From an uncultured Verrucomicrobia subdivision 3 bacterium (lineage in GTDB: Bacteria > Verrucomicrobiota > Verrucomicrobiae > Limisphaerales > CAMLLE01): DNA of 19,907 bases. The DNA is taken from positions 1 to 19,907 of the forward strand of contig CAMLLE010000005.1 in assembly GCA_946480555.1 (NCBI GenBank). The letters are read 5' to 3'. Under the pieces are notes generated by a model. That model did no database searches, was not told where the DNA came from, and worked only from the letters and a program-made list of their open reading frames with translations. This document shows, in pieces, positions 15,103 through 19,907 of the stretch (positions within the stretch are counted from its first letter, which is position 1; each line of letters begins with the position of its first letter). The translations under genes and the position numbers were made by a program.

Positions 15103-16044
15103 CTAATCGCGGCGGCGCGGCGGTGCAGCCGTGCTTGTGAATGCACCGGAGCGCCATTCCTTTTCCGCTTTGCTCGCCACCAGCTTCAAGCGGTGTTCTG
15201 AAAAGGCGGTTTCCACCAGGTGAAATTCAGATTTCAGAATCCCGGCCAAAATCAGAACACCGCCGGGCTTGAGCCGGTTTACGATGCGATCGCGTTCGGC
15301 AATCAGCAGGGTGGAGATCAAATTGGCGCAAACGACATCGAACTGCACGCCGCGCTTCGGCAATTTCGTAAGGTCTGCCTGACGCATCTTGAGCTGATCG
15401 GCCACGTCATTCGTCCGGGCATTCTCCGCAGCGACACGGACGGATTCCGGATCGAAATCAAAGGCTTCGACCGGCGCAAAACCCAGCTTGGTTGCGGCGA
15501 TGGCGAGCACGCCTGAACCAGTGCCGATGTCCAGCAACGAAGGCGTGGCCGCTTTGAAACGCGCCCGTGCGGCCACCACTTGCTGCAGGCAGAACGAAGT
15601 GGTCGGGTGCTGTCCTGTGCCGAAGCTCAGTCCGGGATCGAGAATGATCACGGCCTGCTTTGCGAGGGGCCGGCGTTTGATCCAGCTGGGCTTGATCAGC
15701 AGCGCCCGGCCAATCGCGATCGGCTTGAAATGGCGCTTCCAGCTTTCCGCCCAATCTTCGCGCCGGATTTTCGCGATGGAAATTCTCGCCGGGCGCGTGT
15801 TCAGTCCACAGCGCTGGATCGCCGCGAGCTGGGCTTTCAGGCGCGGTTCCAGCGCGGCGCGGTTCGGTTTCGTTCCTGTGTAAACGCTGACGCACGTTTC
15901 ATTGGTTTCAACGTCAGTGTAAGAAACTGCGGATTCGCCCAGCGCATCCTCCAACGCGTTTGAAACGGCGTCCTCCGCTTCGGGCGTGGTGGAGATCGAA
16001 ATGCGCCACAGCGGGGTTTCCTTCTTCGATCGCGGCTTTCTCAT
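15103..16044 (-). CDS. prmA: Ribosomal protein L11 methyltransferase
   Basis: The 313-aa product matches PrmA, which uses S-adenosylmethionine to methylate lysines and the N-terminus of ribosomal protein L11 in the cytoplasm. The N-terminal substrate-recognition domain spans about 1-105. It is followed by DPGLSFGTGQHPTT (136-149, PrmA signature) and the SAM-binding motif I LDIGTGSGVLAI (171-182). Acidic FDFDPE (195-200) and CANLIS lie in the methyltransferase core. Length is close to the usual 290-320 aa. Its ATG (16044) overlaps the stop of rph as ATGA, implying translational coupling. The gene ends 59 bases from the convergent kinase gene; a GGGGAT/ATCCCC palindrome (15090-15103) lies across its stop codon. 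The last residues (APPRRRD) are basic and unlikely to matter for catalysis. Confidence 0.93.
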   Translation of the reverse strand: MRKPRSKKETPLWRISISTTPEAEDAVSNALEDALGESAVSYTDVETNETCVSVYTGTKPNRAALEPRLKAQLAAIQRCGLNTRPARISIAKIRREDWAESWKRHFKPIAIGRALLIKPSWIKRRPLAKQAVIILDPGLSFGTGQHPTTSFCLQQVVAARARFKAATPSLLDIGTGSGVLAIAATKLGFAPVEAFDFDPESVRVAAENARTNDVADQLKMRQADLTKLPKRGVQFDVVCANLISTLLIAERDRIVNRLKPGGVLILAGILKSEFHLVETAFSEHRLKLVASKAEKEWRSGAFTSTAAPPRRRD

Positions 16045-16790
16045 GCGAGCGCTGTCTGCTGAAGTTGGAGCAGGTCACGAATCCCGGCTTTGCCCAGCCG
16101 CAACAGATCCGCCAGCTGCGTTTCGCTGAAGGTTGATTCTTCGCCTGTCCCTTGAAGCTCGATGAACTCGCCGGCGGAATTCATCACCAGATTCATGTCC
16201 ACCGCCGCAGCGACGTCTTCGACATAGCAGAGATCAAGCAGCGGTTGGATGTTCGCGATGCCGACGCTGACTGTTGCCACCGCGTGTTCCATGGGACTGG
16301 CGCTGAGTTTGCCTTCGGAAATCAGCCGCCGCACGGCGAGCGATAACGCCACGTAAGCGCCGGTGATTGCCGCGGTGCGAGTGCCGCCATCAGCCTGCAA
16401 CACGTCGCAATCAACCCAGATGGTGCGCGAGCCGAGCTTCTCGAGATCGATGGCGGCGCGCAATGCGCGGCCTATCAGGCGTTGAATTTCTTGCGAGCGG
16501 CCATCGATTTTTCCCTTCGAACTGTCGCGCTGCTTCCGCTGGTGCGTGGAGTAGGGGAGCATGGAATATTCGGCTGTGATCCAGCCTCCGGTGACGTTCT
16601 GCTCCTTCATCCAGCGCGGCACCGTTTCTTCCACGGTGACGCCGCAAATGACACGCGTATTGCCCCATTCAATCAGTGTGGAGCCAGTGGCGTTCGGTGC
16701 GATGCCGTTCTGAAAGCGGATCGGTCGCAACTGATCCGCGCGGCGGCCATCGGTGCGAGCATTGGAAACAGCGGCAGCAAGTTCAGGCAT
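16041..16790 (-). CDS. rph: Ribonuclease PH
   Basis: The 249-aa product is RNase PH, a phosphate-dependent 3'-5' exoribonuclease that trims tRNA precursors and forms a hexameric ring in the cytoplasm. Family features are RTDGRRADQLRPI (12-24), GNTRVIC (43-49), RSQEIQRLIGRALRA (98-112) and the phosphate-binding GGTRTAAITGAYVAL (135-149). The domain is full length (family about 240 aa). ATG at 16790 is chosen because the conserved sequence begins about 12 residues later; the reading frame is open for another 58 codons upstream but shows no homology. No good ribosome binding site is seen. It overlaps prmA by four bases (ATGA) and probably forms an operon with it. The divergent gene for the PPC-repeat protein begins 248 bases upstream. 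Confidence 0.95.
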   Translation of the reverse strand: MPELAAAVSNARTDGRRADQLRPIRFQNGIAPNATGSTLIEWGNTRVICGVTVEETVPRWMKEQNVTGGWITAEYSMLPYSTHQRKQRDSSKGKIDGRSQEIQRLIGRALRAAIDLEKLGSRTIWVDCDVLQADGGTRTAAITGAYVALSLAVRRLISEGKLSASPMEHAVATVSVGIANIQPLLDLCYVEDVAAAVDMNLVMNSAGEFIELQGTGEESTFSETQLADLLRLGKAGIRDLLQLQQTALA

Positions 16791-17025
16791 ATTGGCGGCG
16801 ATGCTAGGTAAGCGATTTACGGGCGGCAACGTCGAAACGAGGTTCCCGGTTGCACCGGAGTTTCCCCGGTGGGTTTCCGTAAGCGCGCCGATGTGCGGCT
16901 CGGGAAAAAACGTTGGGAAATACGTTTGCTCGCTGCGGACCTTATGCCAGCATCCCTCCACCACTTGGGCGGTGCCGGGGTCCGGTTGCCGCCAATGACA
17001 TGCTGAACGTGCCGCCAGGTTTCAA

Positions 17026-17030
17026 AAGGA
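17026..17030 (+). promoter_or_regulatory. Ribosome binding site of the PPC-repeat protein gene
   Basis: AAGGA lies eight bases before the ATG at 17039, a good Shine-Dalgarno match. It favours this start over the in-frame codon at 16913, which would add 42 residues before the signal peptide. Confidence 0.6.
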
Positions 17031-17038
17031 TTGATCGC

Positions 17039-19114
17039 ATGAATCTGTTCTCTCCGCTGCGCTTTGCTTTCGGACGCATATTCGGAATCGAATTGCGATG
17101 GAAAAGAGACCATTCGAGCCGTGGCCGGACTGGATCGCTGGCCGGATTCGTCACCATGCTGGCCATCTTCTTCAGCTGCGCCTCCGTGCAGGCACAAGGC
17201 CCGCTGACCAACGGCTTCACCCATCTGGGAGATCTTCAAACGATCGGCGAGACCGATTCGTGGACGTTCTCCGCCAATGCAGGCGACAGCATCGTGGTTC
17301 GCGTCGGGCAGATTTCAGAGACAAACAGCTTCTCTCCTCGCGTTCGGCTGATGAATCCAGATGCCGTGCAGCAATCCGTCGATACCAATTCGCTGGCGGC
17401 GGAGGTGATCGCCACAGCGACGAACAGCGGAACGTTCACCGTGATCGTGGACGATGTCAGTGGACTGGCGACCGGAACCTATCGGATCACGTTGATGAGA
17501 ACGCAGCCGACAATCAGCGTGGCCGCTGGCGATGAAGGCGGAATGTTGACAAACGGAACAACTCATCTGGGCGCAATCAGCACAGGCGATCTGGATGTTT
17601 GGGCAATCGAGGCTGGGGCGGGCGATGGATTCGTGGTTCGCATCGGGGAATTGGTGGATGGCGGTTCATTCACGCCATGGCTCCGGGTGTATGGCCCTGC
17701 GGGAGGGTTGATCGACGCTGGCTTTGGCGGTTTCGCCGGCGAAGTTGCGCTGACGGCCAGCCAGTCGGGAACGTATCTGGTCGTGATTGGCGATGGAAAC
17801 GCGACGTTGAGCGGTACGGGCAGCTACCAACTCACCCTGGCGCGCACGGGAGTTCCAGTCGTGATTTCTCCAAGCGACGAAGGCGGACCCGCGACGAACG
17901 GATGGTCGCATCTGGGTTTGGTCAACCGCGGCGATCTGGATGTGTGGACAATCAGCGCTGCCGCCGGTGAATCGATCGTGGCGCGTGCGGGCGAAATCAC
18001 CGACACAAATACGTTCACGCCGTGGGTGCGGGTGTTTTCGCCCTCCGGCGCGCGGCTGGCTTCCAGTTTCGGCGGGGTCGCTGGGGAAACGGCGGTGACG
18101 GCCGATGTCTCAGGCGAATACCTGGTGGTGATTTCTGATGCGAATAGTTCGTTGAGCGGAATGGGCGCCTACCGTTTGACGATTGTAAAAACCGGAACGC
18201 CCGTTTCGACTTCTTCGGGCGATGAAGGCGGACCGACGACGAACGGCTGGGCTCATCTGGGATCGTTGCCCGCGGGCGACCTGGATGCATGGACCGTGGA
18301 AGCGCAAATTGGCGACGCGCTGGTGGTTCGCGCGGGTGAATTGACGGACACGAATGGCTTGATGCCTTGGGTGCGCGTGTTTGGTCCAAATGGGCAAAGG
18401 GTGGGAGCCGTTTCAGCCGCCAACACGTCCGAAGCGGTCATCGCCCTGACCAACGGAGGAACCTTCATCATCGTGATTAGCGACGGCAGCGCATCGCGCG
18501 GAGGTTCGGGGACGTATCGGTTGAGCGTCGCGCAGTCTGGACGGCACGCGAGCGTTTCAGCTGGCGACGAGGGTGGCGCATTTCAAGGAGCGTCGGTGTC
18601 TGGCGCGATCGTTCGCGGGGACCTCGACGTGTTTTCATTTTCGGCTTTTGCCGGCGACAGCATCGTACTGGAGCTGAATGAGACGATTGACGGGGGCAGC
18701 TTTGCGCCGTGGTTGAGGTTGTATTCGCCGAGCGGAGCATTGATTGGAAACGTGACGGGAAACACTAACGCGCAAGTGAGTACGACAGCCGCTTCTGATG
18801 GCCGCTACGTGGTGGTGGTGACGGATGGAAATTCCAACTTGGATGGCTTGGGCTCCTACGAGCTTTCAGTGAATGGATTGGCGGATAAAGTTAAACTCAC
18901 GTCACCGGTGGCGAGCGGCTCGACAATTCGCTTTGATGGCATCGGTGGATTGCCAGGGGCGAACTTTGTGGTGCTTTCATCGACCAACCTGGCGCTGCCG
19001 GCCGCGCAATGGACTCCGCTTGCGACCAACCAGTTCACCCTCGCAGGAACCTTCAACCATACGAACCAGCTTCTTAAGGCCGAGCGCCAGCGCTTCTTCC
19101 GAATCGCGCAATAA
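17039..19114 (+). CDS. Secreted protein of five tandem PPC-like (bacterial pre-peptidase C-terminal) domains
   Basis: The 691-aa product begins with a long signal peptide: a basic n-region of about 33 residues, hydrophobic core GFVTMLAIFFSCASV and likely cleavage after VQA (52). Five repeats follow, about 54-163, 164-278, 279-393, 394-508 and 509-620. Each reads roughly DEGG..TNG..HLG....GDLDVW...A.AGD..VVR.GE..D...F.PW.RV..P.G, then a T..SG.Y.VVI.D.....G.G.Y.L segment. This is the jelly-roll PPC pattern (PF04151-like). PPC domains usually flank secreted peptidases, yet no catalytic domain is visible, so this is a pure binding or structural chain. The last 70 residues (LPGANFVVLSSTNL...QWTPLATN...RFFRIAQ) match a C-terminal tail I associate with many secreted verrucomicrobial proteins. 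It is inferred to act at or outside the cell surface; partner unknown. A GC-rich hairpin (16968-16993) lies in the leader. Confidence 0.85.
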   Translation: MNLFSPLRFAFGRIFGIELRWKRDHSSRGRTGSLAGFVTMLAIFFSCASVQAQGPLTNGFTHLGDLQTIGETDSWTFSANAGDSIVVRVGQISETNSFSPRVRLMNPDAVQQSVDTNSLAAEVIATATNSGTFTVIVDDVSGLATGTYRITLMRTQPTISVAAGDEGGMLTNGTTHLGAISTGDLDVWAIEAGAGDGFVVRIGELVDGGSFTPWLRVYGPAGGLIDAGFGGFAGEVALTASQSGTYLVVIGDGNATLSGTGSYQLTLARTGVPVVISPSDEGGPATNGWSHLGLVNRGDLDVWTISAAAGESIVARAGEITDTNTFTPWVRVFSPSGARLASSFGGVAGETAVTADVSGEYLVVISDANSSLSGMGAYRLTIVKTGTPVSTSSGDEGGPTTNGWAHLGSLPAGDLDAWTVEAQIGDALVVRAGELTDTNGLMPWVRVFGPNGQRVGAVSAANTSEAVIALTNGGTFIIVISDGSASRGGSGTYRLSVAQSGRHASVSAGDEGGAFQGASVSGAIVRGDLDVFSFSAFAGDSIVLELNETIDGGSFAPWLRLYSPSGALIGNVTGNTNAQVSTTAASDGRYVVVVTDGNSNLDGLGSYELSVNGLADKVKLTSPVASGSTIRFDGIGGLPGANFVVLSSTNLALPAAQWTPLATNQFTLAGTFNHTNQLLKAERQRFFRIAQ
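17198..18890 (+). repeat. Five-copy protein-coding tandem repeat, 342-345 base period
   Basis: The GAC/GAT codon of the D-E-G-G motif occurs at 17531, 17876, 18221 and 18566, exactly 345 bases (115 codons) apart each time. The first copy lacks this motif but its TNG lies 342 bases before that of copy 2. Copies are clearly related at the protein level and less so in DNA, which suggests old in-frame duplication kept by selection rather than a recent expansion. Confidence 0.85.
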
Positions 19115-19378
19115 CGTCCGGTGGCAGCAGGCATTCCACGGCTCCGAGGCCGCAGACCCGGTTCGCTTTCGGCTTCCAGCCTTGGGCAGTCGGTTCGTCT
19201 TCGGTGGGACAATCCCTACCTAGTCGGGCTCCTGCGCGTTCTGACATTCTTTGCATTCGCGCGCGCAGCGCTGTCCCGGGAAGCCACCGGGTCAGGACCG
19301 AGGAATTGGCCCGGCGAGCATTCAAGGGCATCCCGGATTTCGCGTATTGAGATGGTCTGATGTGATTTCGAAGCTCGT

Positions 19379-19804
19379 ATGAAACAGTTCCTTCTGGTTC
19401 TGATGCTCGGACTGCCGTTCGGCAGTTTCGGAATGGATCGCCTAGCGGCTTTATCGATGCTCGAAAGCGGTAACAATGATCGCGCCATTGGCAAGGCGGG
19501 TGAGGTTTCGCGATTTCAAGTGATGCGCCGGGAGTGGCGAAGTGTCACGAATTCGACCGCTTATACGGATTCCGGGACAGCGCGGGCTGTGGTGCTCGCT
19601 ATCATGGATCGGCGAATCCGGCAATTCGAAGCAGCGCATGGCCGTCTGCCGACCGACTTCGAATACTATGGCCTCTGGAATGCCCCGTCTCAGGTATTGC
19701 GAGGTCGCGTCAGCAGGGTGGTGGCAGAACGTTGCCGTCGCTTTGAGAATCTCTGCAATCGCGAACAGCAAATTGCCCAGACTTCCAACCGGCCCGTTTT
19801 CTAA
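19379..19804 (+). CDS. Small secreted lysozyme/lytic transglycosylase-like protein
   Basis: The 141-aa product has a short signal peptide (MKQFLLVLMLGLPFGSFG). Then AALSMLESGNNDRAIGKAGEVSRFQVMRREW (23-53) resembles the start of soluble lytic transglycosylase domains, where the Glu of the ESGxNxxAxG motif (E29 here) is the catalytic acid and the GxxSxFQ segment follows. Downstream RPTDFEYYGLWNAP-like residues (about 89-102) may complete the cleft. Family members cut the glycan strand of peptidoglycan in the periplasm. The protein is short for a full SLT domain, so it may be a minimal lysozyme-like enzyme or a divergent relative; catalytic activity is inferred from E29 only. Start at ATG 19379 gives the signal peptide directly; the upstream bases show only a weak ribosome binding site. 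The 264-base gap before it holds no recognisable gene. Confidence 0.6.
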   Translation: MKQFLLVLMLGLPFGSFGMDRLAALSMLESGNNDRAIGKAGEVSRFQVMRREWRSVTNSTAYTDSGTARAVVLAIMDRRIRQFEAAHGRLPTDFEYYGLWNAPSQVLRGRVSRVVAERCRRFENLCNREQQIAQTSNRPVF

Positions 19805-19907
19805 CGATTGGTTCGACTGCAAAGTGTAGCAATGGGACCCGGCGCGTGTCGCTTGAGATTTCGATTCGTTCCTTCCTCCGAGTTCCAAGCTTGGGCGAGC
19901 TAAGCTC

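Noticed and set aside
15090..15103. GGGGAT/ATCCCC palindrome between the convergent kinase and prmA genes
   Set aside because: It has only a two-base centre and no T run, so it is a poor terminator; it may be chance.
16968..16993. Hairpin GGCGG..CCGG..CCGG..CCGCC in the leader of the PPC-repeat gene, and CACCGG/CCGGTG at 16853-16871
   Set aside because: Short GC-rich stems occur often by chance in this composition; neither has a T tract or other regulatory signature, so no specific role is claimed.
19115..19378. 264-base gap before the lysozyme-like gene, searched for RNA genes, small frames and terminators
   Set aside because: Only short GC-rich dyads such as CCCGGGAAGCCACCGGG were seen; no tRNA-like fold, no convincing small gene and no T-tailed hairpin.

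Overview
The window looks like a chromosomal piece of a moderately GC-rich Verrucomicrobiota bacterium (Pedosphaera/Limisphaerales-like). This is inferred from gene style, not from a marker gene. Clues are an ECF sigma factor of the type paired with membrane Ser/Thr kinases, a kinase-TM-TPR receptor, an orphan type II pseudopilin, a secreted repeat protein whose C-terminal tail is common in this phylum, and a dispersed ACACAGATG-type repeat.

Layout. At the left edge a non-ribosomal peptide synthetase gene (1-2267, minus) runs out of the window. Its product starts with an unusual loading adenylation domain, then a carrier domain, then the beginning of a condensation domain. A 54-aa membrane protein gene (2462-2626) diverges from it. 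A run of minus-strand genes follows, read from right to left: endonuclease/exonuclease/phosphatase-fold protein (6941-7891), pseudopilin (6293-6679), Tat-exported metallo-beta-lactamase-fold hydrolase (5282-6250), leuD (4567-5115) and a GH20-like glycosidase (2703-4553). A branched inverted-repeat structure lies upstream of leuD, and a terminator-like hairpin lies inside the first codons of the GH20 gene.

The middle holds a small secreted protein (8154-8531) converging on a halogenase-like FAD enzyme (8621-9919) across a likely bidirectional terminator. Beyond a dispersed-repeat element, a flavin/ferredoxin-type reductase (10264-10977) points the other way. Next come an ECF sigma factor (11143-11718) and a 1047-aa receptor kinase (11900-15043), probably one signalling unit.

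The right part has the housekeeping pair rph-prmA (15103-16790, minus, ATGA overlap), then a divergent gene for a secreted protein of five PPC-like repeats with a near-constant 115-residue period (17039-19114), and a small secreted lysozyme/transglycosylase-like protein (19379-19804).

The strongest novelty candidates are: the receptor kinase, whose TPR-type sensor region appears interrupted by an Ig-like plus DUF1349/lectin-like module; the NRPS loading domain, which lacks amino-acid-type recognition features; the halogenase-like flavoprotein next to a reductase; and the two RNA/DNA structures around leuD. No tRNA, rRNA, CRISPR array or insertion-sequence transposase was seen.
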